From IMG/VR virus record IMGVR_UViG_3300037041_000526, positions 1 to 29,284 of that record: a DNA stretch of 29,284 bases, one strand, 5' to 3'. Source of the stretch: a virus. The position numbers and the translations under genes are program-made. Shown here one piece after another: positions 21,059 through 29,157 of this stretch (positions are counted from its first letter, which is position 1; each line of letters begins with the position of its first letter). Below the pieces are notes generated by a model. The model did no database searches and was not told the DNA's origin. It saw only the letters and a program-made list of their open reading frames with translations.

Positions 21059-22275
21059 GCATTGTAACGATTCCCAATCAGCCGGTGAACTTGACGGGCA
21101 GCACGCTGCAAGGATGCCTGTGCGACCCGTTGGTTCCTGCTACGTTGATAGCTGACAGCGACTTCATCGAAGTATGCTTCAGAGCGTATGCGTGTGCAGA
21201 TTCACCGTTGCTGTTCAGCAGCAGCACCTACCAAGGCAACTGGAAGGAAAGCGGCAACTGGCAGTTGAGCGAGGAAGGCATCTGCGTTACAGGGGCAGGT
21301 GACTACAGCAGCATCCTGGAAGAGATATCGTTCACGCCAATCTTCAACGAACGCTACGAACTGAGGCTGAACTTCAGCTTGCTGATCGGCACGATGAACG
21401 TCACGATTGGTGGATTCCAGGCTTTCATCAGTTCGCCTGGCGTTCACTTCTTTGTCTTCACAGCAACGGGAACAAATGGTCTTGAGATCAGCCCTGTCAC
21501 GGAGGAAACGCTGGCCTGTCTGTTCTTCAATGGCGTGAATCTGTACGAGGCGAACAACGACCTGACCGTCACGATGTATGATGATCAAGGCGTGCAAGTA
21601 TTCCAAACAGATTGGGACACCGACCCGCAATGGTTCACGTTCGTGAATGACTGGGTGGTCCTGTCGATACCGATGGAAGATACCGAAGTGACTGGCTGCT
21701 TCTATTTGAACGTGAGCGACTGCGATGTTCCTGCTGGGTTCAACTCACAGGTATTCCAGGTGATCACGAACACGGACTGCACGTTACTGTTCAGAGCGTG
21801 CAACGACAACGATGCGTTGGGCTTTCCTTCGTTGTTCACACCGATGCTGAGAGCGATGGCGAAGCTGGTGCGACCTACCTGGCAGTTCGATGTGAGCGAA
21901 GAGCGTCGAAGCAACGGTAGGAATATGCGCCACTACATCGACAGGCAGACTATCTACGACCTTCGCATTGACTTGCAGAACGAATACGCGATGCCGTTCG
22001 TCGCAGCGTTTCCCGTCTTCAACCACTTCTACATCGGTCAGCAGGAATACTTCATCGATGCCGACGAAGTGAGTCCGACGTACAGCGATATCTTTGATGC
22101 AACGGGCGGAGTCGAGATGAAGGTCAGACCCAAGCAGGAACTATTCCGCAACGTGATGTGCGGTGAAGAGAACACGGCGGGCTGCGTACCACCACCGAAC
22201 TTCCTGGTTCAGCGCAGAGGGCCGAACGAAGACTACGTCACGTTGCAGACAGGCGATAGAATTGCACTACACTAA
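21055..22275 (+). CDS. Tail protein, beta-rich, possible carbohydrate contact
   Basis: The protein has 406 residues, coupled by ATGA to the previous tail gene. The N-terminal 200 residues look like a jelly-roll domain (YQGNWKESGNWQLSEEGICV, then SILEEISFTPIFNERYELRL), reminiscent of galactose-binding-like modules. The C-terminal half has RHYIDRQTIYDLRIDLQNEY and AAFPVFNHFYIGQQEYFI, a block likely to join the tail tip. Several Cys occur. Host-surface contact is inferred from fold impression and position. Confidence 0.68.
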   Translation: MSIVTIPNQPVNLTGSTLQGCLCDPLVPATLIADSDFIEVCFRAYACADSPLLFSSSTYQGNWKESGNWQLSEEGICVTGAGDYSSILEEISFTPIFNERYELRLNFSLLIGTMNVTIGGFQAFISSPGVHFFVFTATGTNGLEISPVTEETLACLFFNGVNLYEANNDLTVTMYDDQGVQVFQTDWDTDPQWFTFVNDWVVLSIPMEDTEVTGCFYLNVSDCDVPAGFNSQVFQVITNTDCTLLFRACNDNDALGFPSLFTPMLRAMAKLVRPTWQFDVSEERRSNGRNMRHYIDRQTIYDLRIDLQNEYAMPFVAAFPVFNHFYIGQQEYFIDADEVSPTYSDIFDATGGVEMKVRPKQELFRNVMCGEENTAGCVPPPNFLVQRRGPNEDYVTLQTGDRIALH

Positions 22276-22286
22276 CCGAACCACCA

Positions 22287-22775
22287 ATGCCAAATCGCGC
22301 GATCAACCAATTCTCAAACGCAGCCAGTCTGCAAGACGGAGACCTGCTGTACGCTGTAAGGGGAACAACGGATTACAAGATTGACGCGGCCACGTTTGCC
22401 GGACGCATCCAATCCTTTCAGACAATCATCGCAAGTGCTGACGTTCTCACAATCGGAACCACACCTGTGATCGTTGTTCCTGCACCATCGGCATCGCAGG
22501 TGCTGCTTCCTGTATTGGTATTCTTCCAATACATCAACGGGACTACGGACTATATTTCGACTGGTGACCTATACCTGTACGACGGTTCCTTGGGCGAATA
22601 CTACGGATCAGCTTTTGGCATGGGAGCATCAGGGGATGGAAACGTGATGACTATGTATGGTGCGCCGCTTATCGCTGGCGCGGGACTTTATCTATCTACG
22701 CAAGATCTTGCGGACCCAACCACAGGTGATTACGACTTGAAGGTCATCGTCTATTACAGCGTTCACAATGCCTGA
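22287..22775 (+). CDS. Tail fibre-like protein, paralogue 1
   Basis: The protein has 162 residues. The start INQFSNAASLQDGDLLYAVR, then GTTDYKIDAATF, resembles the short N-terminal attachment domain of tail fibres (I-x-x-x-x-x-x-x-L-x-x-x-D-L-L-Y). The remainder is beta-rich and would form the outer domain. The next gene has a similar N-terminus, suggesting duplication. The leader is A/C-rich (CCGAACCACCA). Confidence 0.68.
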   Translation: MPNRAINQFSNAASLQDGDLLYAVRGTTDYKIDAATFAGRIQSFQTIIASADVLTIGTTPVIVVPAPSASQVLLPVLVFFQYINGTTDYISTGDLYLYDGSLGEYYGSAFGMGASGDGNVMTMYGAPLIAGAGLYLSTQDLADPTTGDYDLKVIVYYSVHNA

Positions 22776-23247
22776 CCAGTTCATTGAAGACCTTCCGGAT
22801 GGCGGCAACTTGCAGCCAACTGACCTGTTGTATTTCCAGCGGCGCATTGCTGGAACGTGGAACGATTTCAACATTCGCGCAGGTGCTGTGAACGGCGTGA
22901 ACGTCCTTGTCCATCAAGGCGTGTATACCGAAGCGGACGTTGTCGGATTGAACACAATCATCCTGTTCAGCGTTCCCGCTGGCAAGGTCGCTGTCTTTCT
23001 TCCCGGTGCGTTCGTCAAGTACGAATCAGCATCGCCGATTGGAGTGCTTACAAGCATTGAAATAGGATCCGCTGCGGAAGAATTGTCAGTAACGTGGAAT
23101 GACGTAAGCCCGATCGTGTATTTGAGTTTTAGAACGAATGGGAATATTTGCATTGCAGCACAGGCGTACTTGGAAGTGGGTTCGAATATTGCTGCTGGTC
23201 CGTTCACGTTGACCGTCTCAGTTCGCTATGTATTGGTGAGCGTTTAA
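22768..23247 (+). CDS. Tail fibre-like protein, paralogue 2
   Basis: The protein has 159 residues and overlaps the previous gene by 8 bp. The N-terminus FIEDLPDGGNLQPTDLLYFQ, RRIAGTWNDFNIRA aligns with paralogue 1 (LQ-x-x-D-L-L-Y and D-hydrophobic pattern), while the C-terminal beta-rich parts differ. Both end in a similar strand (KVIVYYSVHNA versus TVSVRYVLVSV). Two short fibres with a shared base and different tips would fit receptor binding. Confidence 0.68.
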   Translation: MPDQFIEDLPDGGNLQPTDLLYFQRRIAGTWNDFNIRAGAVNGVNVLVHQGVYTEADVVGLNTIILFSVPAGKVAVFLPGAFVKYESASPIGVLTSIEIGSAAEELSVTWNDVSPIVYLSFRTNGNICIAAQAYLEVGSNIAAGPFTLTVSVRYVLVSV

Positions 23248-23248
23248 C

Positions 23249-23308
23249 TACCTTTGAGGAGTTCGTCGTTCCGCCCGTTTCGCACCAAGGGGCAGATAAT
23301 GCTGGTGC
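23249..23308 (+). promoter_or_regulatory. Promoter core and hairpin in the leader of the 23333 gene
   Basis: TACCTTTG (23249-23256) lies in the 85-bp gap before the next gene. No clear TTG is found 19-21 bp upstream. Further down, GCACCA (23282-23287) pairs with TGGTGC (23303-23308), with an inner GCA/TGC pairing and a GATAA loop. This is the largest gap in the tail region, consistent with a separate, strongly expressed unit. Confidence 0.42.
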
Positions 23309-23332
23309 AAAACAACTAACCTGGCTAACGTC

Positions 23333-23887
23333 ATGGCTATTAACGACTGCCCCAAACCCTACTACTGTTACGACTATGAGGCGTATCCGGCACAGAGCGG
23401 CTGCGATACCAAAGAGTACTACCTAAGCGGCATCAGTTCCATCGGACTGCTGTCATGCGGTGCTGAACTGGTTGACCCAAGTGACGCAGACGAAGTACAG
23501 GCTCTGATTGACAGCGGAGATCTGATCATCATCAGCGGCATCAAGGCCGGATTCGATGACGCATCGCCGATCACGATCGATCCTGTTACTGCCTGTGGTA
23601 CTACCATCACCATCAACGCTGACCGCACGGTGTCCTTTGAGGATGCCAAGGTGAGCAAGGAAGTGGTGGAGTGGTACAACACCATCAAGTCACAGCGATT
23701 CGGTGGTGCGCTGCTTTATGAGTGCGCTGAGAATCGTGTGTCCTACGTTACCCAATACGTTACGATGACCGCAAACCGTGCTGGTGGAAACACCAACAGC
23801 GAGGCACAGCGGATCGCCGGAACGATTGCTTGGCGTTCGCAGGATGATCCAGTACCATATGACGCTCCCGGCACCATCTTCGGATGA
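23333..23887 (+). CDS. Probable structural protein, candidate major tail protein
   Basis: The protein has 184 residues. The N-terminus is Cys- and Tyr-rich (CPKPYYCYDYEAYPAQSGCD). The middle is an alternating strand pattern with TACGTTITINADRTVSFED, and the end reads GTIAWRSQDDPVPYDAPGTIF, similar in style to the ends of phage tail tube proteins. It has its own leader with promoter core and hairpin, fitting a highly expressed virion protein. It lies between the fibres and the portal, not beside the chaperone, so the assignment is tentative. Confidence 0.5.
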   Translation: MAINDCPKPYYCYDYEAYPAQSGCDTKEYYLSGISSIGLLSCGAELVDPSDADEVQALIDSGDLIIISGIKAGFDDASPITIDPVTACGTTITINADRTVSFEDAKVSKEVVEWYNTIKSQRFGGALLYECAENRVSYVTQYVTMTANRAGGNTNSEAQRIAGTIAWRSQDDPVPYDAPGTIFG

Positions 23888-24768
23888 TTGACGCGGTGAA
23901 CAACGAAGAGGCGAAGGGCAGGGGGAATTCCCCTGCCATTGCCATTTTCGCGTATGGTCGCAGAGGCTATGCACAGGCTGCGGAGAACCTTGCGCTGACG
24001 CTGCGTGAGCATTCACCGAATGTTCCCGTTCATCTGTGGGCAGGTGAAGGTCTGCGTGTAGATCACGCGTTGTTCACGAAGGTGCATCAGCTGGATTCGG
24101 AATGGTACAAGCAAGGGCCAGGGACATTGAAGGTGAGCGTGTACGAGATACTTCCGAAGGGCGATTGGCTGTTCATGGATGCAGATTCGTTGGTGATTGC
24201 TGACATCACGCCACACCTTGACGCCTTGAGCAAGCACGACTTCGCCATTGAAGTGAAAGGCAAGGGAGGCGAACAGGACGTGGTTGAATACACACCGTGG
24301 GCTACGAACGCCACCATCAAACGTGTGTGTGAATTGAAGAACGATGCCACCTACTACGGTGTGCAGAGTTCGTGGATGTGGATTCGCAAACCATCGAAGA
24401 AGGTAGCGCAGTTATTCAAATTAGCGTCTCAGGTTAATTATCAGCAGACCGATCTCAAGGAACCTTGGGGCAACGACATTCCCGACGAACTACGTTTGGC
24501 GAGTGCGCTGTCCTGCATTAACATAGATCTACCTGACCATCGAATGTCGTTCTACGGACAGGGCCACGAATACAAAGGACTGGGTGATGTTGCGAAGCAT
24601 CTGCCCATCGTTTGTTTGTATGGTGACCTGCGTCAGCATCGGCTGATCAAGCTGACCTGGTTTGAATCGTATGACCGTTACGTTCGTGGATTGTACAGGA
24701 AGCACGGAAGGCAGATGTGGTACAACTTGCATAGTGTCATGCAGGACAAATACGTGAACCGAAAATGA
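23884..24768 (+). CDS. Glycosyltransferase-like protein (GT8-like)
   Basis: The protein has 294 residues. AIAIFAYGRRGYAQAAENL (18-36), VPVHLWAG, KVSVYEILPKGDWLFMDADS (83-102, with D-A-D) and a later NDIPDELRLASALSCINIDL block fit a GT-A, GT8-like enzyme. It overlaps the structural gene by 4 bp and the next tiny gene by 4 bp, so it belongs to the structural operon, away from the other sugar genes. It may decorate a virion protein. A perfect hairpin lies at codons 12-18. Confidence 0.65.
   Translation: MIDAVNNEEAKGRGNSPAIAIFAYGRRGYAQAAENLALTLREHSPNVPVHLWAGEGLRVDHALFTKVHQLDSEWYKQGPGTLKVSVYEILPKGDWLFMDADSLVIADITPHLDALSKHDFAIEVKGKGGEQDVVEYTPWATNATIKRVCELKNDATYYGVQSSWMWIRKPSKKVAQLFKLASQVNYQQTDLKEPWGNDIPDELRLASALSCINIDLPDHRMSFYGQGHEYKGLGDVAKHLPIVCLYGDLRQHRLIKLTWFESYDRYVRGLYRKHGRQMWYNLHSVMQDKYVNRK
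23917..23937 (+). terminator. Perfect hairpin inside the start of the glycosyltransferase gene
   Basis: GGCAGGGG (23917-23924) pairs with CCCCTGCC (23930-23937) around GAATT, 8 GC-rich pairs. It lies 30 nt after the stop of the preceding structural gene and is followed by ATTGCCATTTTCG. It could reduce transcription or translation past the structural gene, but it is in coding sequence and its T tract is weak. Confidence 0.4.
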
Positions 24769-24854
24769 AATGCTGCGGAAGACCCAAGACCAAGCCTAAG
24801 TACCGGATGAACCTTGCATTGGTCTTCGGGCCAGTACATGAGCAACGGACCTGA
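24765..24854 (+). CDS. Tiny coupled gene (29 residues) before the portal
   Basis: This 30-codon frame is fitted exactly between its neighbours: its ATG overlaps the glycosyltransferase stop (ATGA 24765-24768) and its TGA shares a base with the portal start (TGATG 24852-24856). The product is basic, beginning MKCCGRPKTKPKYRM, with a Cys pair and a hydrophobic middle (LALVFG). The tiling makes chance unlikely. Without it, the 85-bp gap would break the coupling seen at nearly every other junction. The role is unknown. Confidence 0.6.
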   Translation: MKCCGRPKTKPKYRMNLALVFGPVHEQRT

Positions 24855-27187
24855 TGCTTACGGAAGAGCAGATTAACCTGGTCGTATCTGAGTTCGCAAA
24901 GAAAGCGCGAAGCTGGTACGTCGATGGAACCTTTCGCGAATACGGGAGGAACGGCATAGGCACCGCCAAGGCAAGCAAGTGGCCTGAGTTTTGGCCTGGC
25001 TACAACAAGGCTGTCAAGCAGCGTGACGAACTACGCGTTCACATTGAGAGCGGCAGCTTCCCTGCGCATCTGATTCACGACCGATCACCGAATCAGACCG
25101 AGGCGGAATTCGAATACGTTCGCAAGAACTTCAAGCAGGTCACGATTCCACATTATGTGGATTTCGAGAACATGATCATTGGTGCGTTGCATCAGAGCAA
25201 CTGGACCTTTGAGTTCGGACCTGCTGCTGGTGAAGACAACGACCCGCTGGCGTTTAAGAGTTACATCAACACACGGATTGACCAGTTCGATTCGTTGTCC
25301 GACTGGATGAAGCACATCCTTCCAAAGATCAAGACGCTTGATCCGATGGGAGTGGTATGCGTGATGCCAAAGAAGGTATCTGCTGTTGAAGGAACGACAG
25401 ACGATGGCGAAGTGGCGATGGTCATTGACCCGGATGTATTGATTGACCCGCAGCCGATCTACTTTCCCGTTGAACAAGTAGTGGGCAAAGAAGACGGCAG
25501 GTGGTATCTGCTGGTGACCAACGAAAGAACCATCATCAGCAAGGCCGGGAAGGACGTTCGCGAAGGCATGGTGCTGTGGCTCGTGGACGATATGAACTGC
25601 TGGCGCGTGGAGCAGTACGGCAAAGCGCATGACCTGACCTTCCAGTTCAGTCTTCATTTCGCACACGGCTGTGGCTATGTTCCTGCCGAGCCGTTGAAAG
25701 GCAGACCAGTGATTGAGAATGGTACGGTGATGTTCGAATCGTACTACCTGCCAGCGAAGGATCTCTTCGACCTGGTGCTGCTGGATTCGATGAACCTGTT
25801 CATGATCAAGTCGAACAGCGTCTATCCGATGCGTGTGATGCTTGGTCACGAATGCGACTACCAGGACATCAGCGGTGGTCAGCATTGCATCGGTGGAAGG
25901 CTACACCGTCAAGGCGATGAAGGTCTGATGGCTGTGGGCAAATGCCCGTCATGTGCAGGGACCGGAGTGGCTGCACGTCTTGGTCCTGCCGGAGTGCTGT
26001 TCGTGAAGGAGCAGAGCGCACGGGAAGCTGGACAGCAGGTGAAGGTCCAGGATGCAATGACCTTCGTGGAACCTACTGCTACGACACCGACCATCTTGCG
26101 TGAGGAGATCAGATCGAACACGGCAGAAGGTCGCAGGATGCTGCACCTGCACAGCGACATCAGCATCAGCGGAGGAAGTAGTGAGACTGCGACACAAGTT
26201 GGCGTAGGCGTGAAAGCCAGGGCGAACTTCATCGCTCCTATTGCATCGCAGATATTCGCGACAATTGACTTCGTGGCAAAGACGATTGCCATTGAACGGT
26301 ATGGTAGTGCAGAGGATTACTACACGATCATCCCTGCAACGCAGTATGATCTAAGGACTGAGGCGGACTACCTGTACTTACTTGGCGAGGCGATGGCGAA
26401 AGGACTGCCACCTGCTGCGATTGAGGAAGTGCTTCGTGGGTACTTCAACATCCGCTACGCAAGCGACCCGTATATGCAAGAGGCGATGTCTGTCATTGTA
26501 CAGGCTGACCGATTGGTGGCCGCGAACTGGCAGCAGATCGCAGCGATGCAAGCCAAGGGCGAAGTGAAAGGATGGGAAGTCGCTCTCCATCAACAGGCGT
26601 TGGGACTCTACGACAGACTGATGCAAGACCCGCTGTTCAGAGCGATGGACATCTTCGCCAAGTCTGATGCAATGCGTCAGTACGCGATGCAGCAGTTCGC
26701 GTCTGAGATCACTGCGATGAATGTTCCTATCGTTCGTCCTGCACAGATGATGGCGCAGAGCATCGTTGAGGAAACGGAGAACGACAACGACGATGACAAC
26801 GATGACGAGATGATTGAAGGAGTAATCGACATCCTTCGCGGCATCGGTGACATGGACAACAGGCAGCGCAGCGCAGAGGAACGTCTTGCGGACTTCGCCG
26901 AACAGGGCGTGGATGTTGATCGCGATGACTTCTTACGGAAGGTGATTGGAACCACAACCACAACGACGATGGCAGCACCGGAAGAGAACGTAGCGAACAC
27001 GGCATTGAACGGCGCACAGGTGCAGTCGTTGGTGCAGATCATCAACCAGGTGGGACTGGGAGTGATTACGCGACAGACGGCGAAGCCGCTTATTGAATCG
27101 GCATTCCCCGGCATTGCTGAAAGGACCATCGATGAAATGCTGGCTGGTGTGAAACCGTTGACATCTGAGCAAGCGCAGCAGGTATGA
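24854..27187 (+). CDS. Portal protein with a zinc-ribbon-like insertion
   Basis: The protein has 777 residues, long for a portal. The early part contains EFWPGYNKAVKQRDELRVHI and IPHYVDFENMIIGALHQ, then SDWMKHILPKIKTLDPMGVV. A region at about 330-380 has CDYQDISGGQHC and GKCPSCAGTGV, a likely zinc-binding insertion. FVEPTATTPTILREEIRSNT, ISGGSSETATQVGVGVKARA and the long helices after it fit the portal stem and wing. The acidic Asn/Asp stretch at about 640-655 is flexible. The following minor head gene and scaffold support the call. Confidence 0.78.
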   Translation: MLTEEQINLVVSEFAKKARSWYVDGTFREYGRNGIGTAKASKWPEFWPGYNKAVKQRDELRVHIESGSFPAHLIHDRSPNQTEAEFEYVRKNFKQVTIPHYVDFENMIIGALHQSNWTFEFGPAAGEDNDPLAFKSYINTRIDQFDSLSDWMKHILPKIKTLDPMGVVCVMPKKVSAVEGTTDDGEVAMVIDPDVLIDPQPIYFPVEQVVGKEDGRWYLLVTNERTIISKAGKDVREGMVLWLVDDMNCWRVEQYGKAHDLTFQFSLHFAHGCGYVPAEPLKGRPVIENGTVMFESYYLPAKDLFDLVLLDSMNLFMIKSNSVYPMRVMLGHECDYQDISGGQHCIGGRLHRQGDEGLMAVGKCPSCAGTGVAARLGPAGVLFVKEQSAREAGQQVKVQDAMTFVEPTATTPTILREEIRSNTAEGRRMLHLHSDISISGGSSETATQVGVGVKARANFIAPIASQIFATIDFVAKTIAIERYGSAEDYYTIIPATQYDLRTEADYLYLLGEAMAKGLPPAAIEEVLRGYFNIRYASDPYMQEAMSVIVQADRLVAANWQQIAAMQAKGEVKGWEVALHQQALGLYDRLMQDPLFRAMDIFAKSDAMRQYAMQQFASEITAMNVPIVRPAQMMAQSIVEETENDNDDDNDDEMIEGVIDILRGIGDMDNRQRSAEERLADFAEQGVDVDRDDFLRKVIGTTTTTTMAAPEENVANTALNGAQVQSLVQIINQVGLGVITRQTAKPLIESAFPGIAERTIDEMLAGVKPLTSEQAQQV

Positions 27188-28047
27188 CCTTCCTTGAATT
27201 TCTGAAGGGCCAAGCACAGGCGGATGCCGGAGTGCTGAAGCTGCTTGAGGAAATGGCATCGTTGCAGGGAAGGACTGCGACACGCATCGGTACTATCCTT
27301 GCCGACCTTGACATTCGTGATGGTAACCTGGTAGCGAGCGAGTCGAACATTGGCAAGCTGTCGCAGGTGATGGCCGACATTGAATCGGACTTCGTTGATC
27401 CGCAATGGAGAGAGGCGGTGAAGGAATACGTCAAGACCTTCGATGTGCTGGATGCCAACACGACCGAATGGGTGGGGCAGATCGGAAGCATAGACAAGGG
27501 ATTGATGAAGGCGTTGAGAACGCAGTACAAGCAGATCAGTGCCGAGTACCTTCTGAACGCACAATCATTCTCGCAGACGCTGCTGAACCCCATCGCCCAG
27601 GAAGTGGGTGCGTACATCGCAACGGGAAGTAGATACAGCGACCTGGTCAGTGCAGTCACGCAGATTGTCACGGGGGGTGATACCAGCGATGGCGCAATCC
27701 TTGGCAACGCAAGAACTACGGTCAATGACCTGGTGAGCGTGTACGAAAGGACAGCTACGAACATTGCATCGGAGCAGGTCGGTGCTGTGTTCTTCTTATA
27801 CCAAGGAAGGCCGATCAAAACTACGCGTCCGTTCTGCCGTGAACGGGCGAACAGATACTACCATAAGCAAGAGATCGCAAGCTGGGCAACGGAAGACTGG
27901 CAGGGCAAGACCGAGGGGACAAACAGCACGACTATCTTCAGCTACTTGGGTGGGTACAACTGCCGTCACGTTCTTGTTCCGGTTAGCGAACTGCAAGTTC
28001 CTGCTGATGATCTCGCGCGGATGAGACAAAAGGGCTTGATCACTTGA
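27184..28047 (+). CDS. Minor head protein (Mu F/SPP1 gp7-like)
   Basis: The protein has 287 residues: a helical N-terminal part, and a C-terminal domain with TRPFCRERANRYYHKQEIAS, WQGKTEGTNSTTIFSYLGGY and NCRHVLVPVS, the Cys/His pattern of phage head morphogenesis (Mu gpF-like) proteins. Such proteins bind the portal and are needed for DNA delivery or head assembly. It is coupled to the portal gene by ATGA. Confidence 0.82.
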   Translation: MTFLEFLKGQAQADAGVLKLLEEMASLQGRTATRIGTILADLDIRDGNLVASESNIGKLSQVMADIESDFVDPQWREAVKEYVKTFDVLDANTTEWVGQIGSIDKGLMKALRTQYKQISAEYLLNAQSFSQTLLNPIAQEVGAYIATGSRYSDLVSAVTQIVTGGDTSDGAILGNARTTVNDLVSVYERTATNIASEQVGAVFFLYQGRPIKTTRPFCRERANRYYHKQEIASWATEDWQGKTEGTNSTTIFSYLGGYNCRHVLVPVSELQVPADDLARMRQKGLIT

Positions 28048-28048
28048 C

Positions 28049-28056
28049 TACCTTTG
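28049..28056 (+). promoter_or_regulatory. Possible late promoter core (TACCTTTG)
   Basis: This is the third copy of TACCTTTG, 4 nt before the ATG at 28061. Transcription from it would give an almost leaderless mRNA. No matching -33 element was found. It sits in one of the few gaps of the head operon, which is the main reason to list it. Confidence 0.28.
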
Positions 28057-28060
28057 GTAC

Positions 28061-28294
28061 ATGAGTACCACAGACAAGATGGTCAGGTATCGCCTACCAG
28101 GTGATAAGCTGATCCGGACCTGCCCCGAAAGGCTGACGCGAACGAATGGTTTTCGGATTCAAGGTGGCGTAGTGCTGCAAGAGATGCAGCCCGTTTCACT
28201 ACCGAAGATCATGGAAACATTCGTCGAAGAGATGGACGAGGAGATCAGCAACGTTGTCGAAGTAAAGCGTCGCGGACGCAAACCCAAACAATAG
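28061..28294 (+). CDS. Small protein with AT-hook-like tail, unknown function
   Basis: The protein has 77 residues. The N-terminal part (KMVRYRLPGDKLIRTCPERL) is likely a small beta domain, the middle is acidic (FVEEMDEEISNVVEV) and it ends in KRRGRKPKQ, an AT-hook-like basic tail. Proteins of this size and tail occur between head genes of Bacteroidota phages in my memory, with no known function. It could contact packaged DNA. Confidence 0.66.
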   Translation: MSTTDKMVRYRLPGDKLIRTCPERLTRTNGFRIQGGVVLQEMQPVSLPKIMETFVEEMDEEISNVVEVKRRGRKPKQ

Positions 28295-28298
28295 CACC

Positions 28299-29132
28299 AT
28301 GCCAATCAAACCCGAAGACGCATTGGAAGTGATGGACTTCGACCTGTCAAAGTTTGACAGCGTAGAAGATTTCCGAAACGCGGTGGAGCGCAAATTCGTG
28401 TCACGAGAAACGGCACAGAACGACAAGGAACTGAGCGGCAAGATCCTGGGGAAATTCAATCGAGTCTTCCGCACGAAGCTGGGCAAGATCGGAAACGCTA
28501 TCGGCGCAGACGTTGATGATAGCTTGGAACCTTTGGACATCTTGGATCAGTTCATTCCCGCGATCAGCAACAAGGTCGGCGAGATTGACCAATGGAAGAA
28601 GAAGGCCGAGACGGCAGTAGCCGATGACGTTGTGAAGGAATGGCAGAGCAAGCTGAAGTCTACCGAGAAAGAGCGCGAGACCTTCAAGCAACAGGCCGTG
28701 GAGTGGCAGGAGAAGTTCAACGGATTGGATACCGAAGTGAAGACCACCAAACGCAAGAGCATCATTGACCGTGAGTGGGACCAGGCTCTGTCGGGCGTGG
28801 CGTTTCATCCTGGCGTTGATGATTTGAAGAAGCGCGGATTCGTAAGCGCAGCAAAGGAGCGATACCGCATTGATCTCGACGAAGAGTTGAAGCCGAAGAT
28901 GGTGGATGCGAGCGGCAACCCGATCAAACATCCGAAGTGGGCAGGTGAACTGATGTCGCTGTCTGATGCGGTAAAAGACATGGCGAAAGAGTTTAAACTT
29001 TTGCAGGACAATCCGCACGCGGGGAAGCCTGTGGCGCAGCCATTCCAGCAGCGACCGATTCAGCATAGTGTGCAGTCGGCACCACCTTCGCAAGGGGCGA
29101 TTCGCGCGCCGCGTAGGTTTGGTCAGCGATAG
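28299..29132 (+). CDS. Probable capsid scaffolding protein
   Basis: The protein has 277 residues. Highly charged helices dominate, including EIDQWKKKAETAVADDVVKE and KLKSTEKERETFKQQAVEWQ, a coiled-coil pattern typical of phage scaffolds. The C-terminus is Pro/Gln/Arg-rich (QPFQQRPIQHSVQSA, then APRRFGQR), which would suit capsid binding. It follows portal and minor head genes and is followed by a terminator, just before the window end where the major capsid gene would be expected. It starts 4 nt after the previous stop. Confidence 0.78.
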   Translation: MPIKPEDALEVMDFDLSKFDSVEDFRNAVERKFVSRETAQNDKELSGKILGKFNRVFRTKLGKIGNAIGADVDDSLEPLDILDQFIPAISNKVGEIDQWKKKAETAVADDVVKEWQSKLKSTEKERETFKQQAVEWQEKFNGLDTEVKTTKRKSIIDREWDQALSGVAFHPGVDDLKKRGFVSAAKERYRIDLDEELKPKMVDASGNPIKHPKWAGELMSLSDAVKDMAKEFKLLQDNPHAGKPVAQPFQQRPIQHSVQSAPPSQGAIRAPRRFGQR

Positions 29133-29137
29133 TAAGA

Positions 29138-29150
29138 GTGTGTGTGTGGG
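29138..29150 (+). other. GU-repeat element in the 3' end of the late transcript
   Basis: GTGTGTGTGTGGG lies between the scaffold stop and the terminator hairpin. It is the complement of the CA-repeat leaders of early genes (886-895, 1166-1177, 2336-2350, 6786-6795), which could pair with it over about 10 nt or more. It is the only such tract in this orientation that I noticed in a non-coding stretch. Confidence 0.5.
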
Positions 29151-29157
29151 TAAAGAG

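Noticed and set aside
26677-27818. Long - strand frames opposite the portal and minor head genes
   Set aside because: They cover two well-supported + strand genes including their 4-bp junction, and show no family features.
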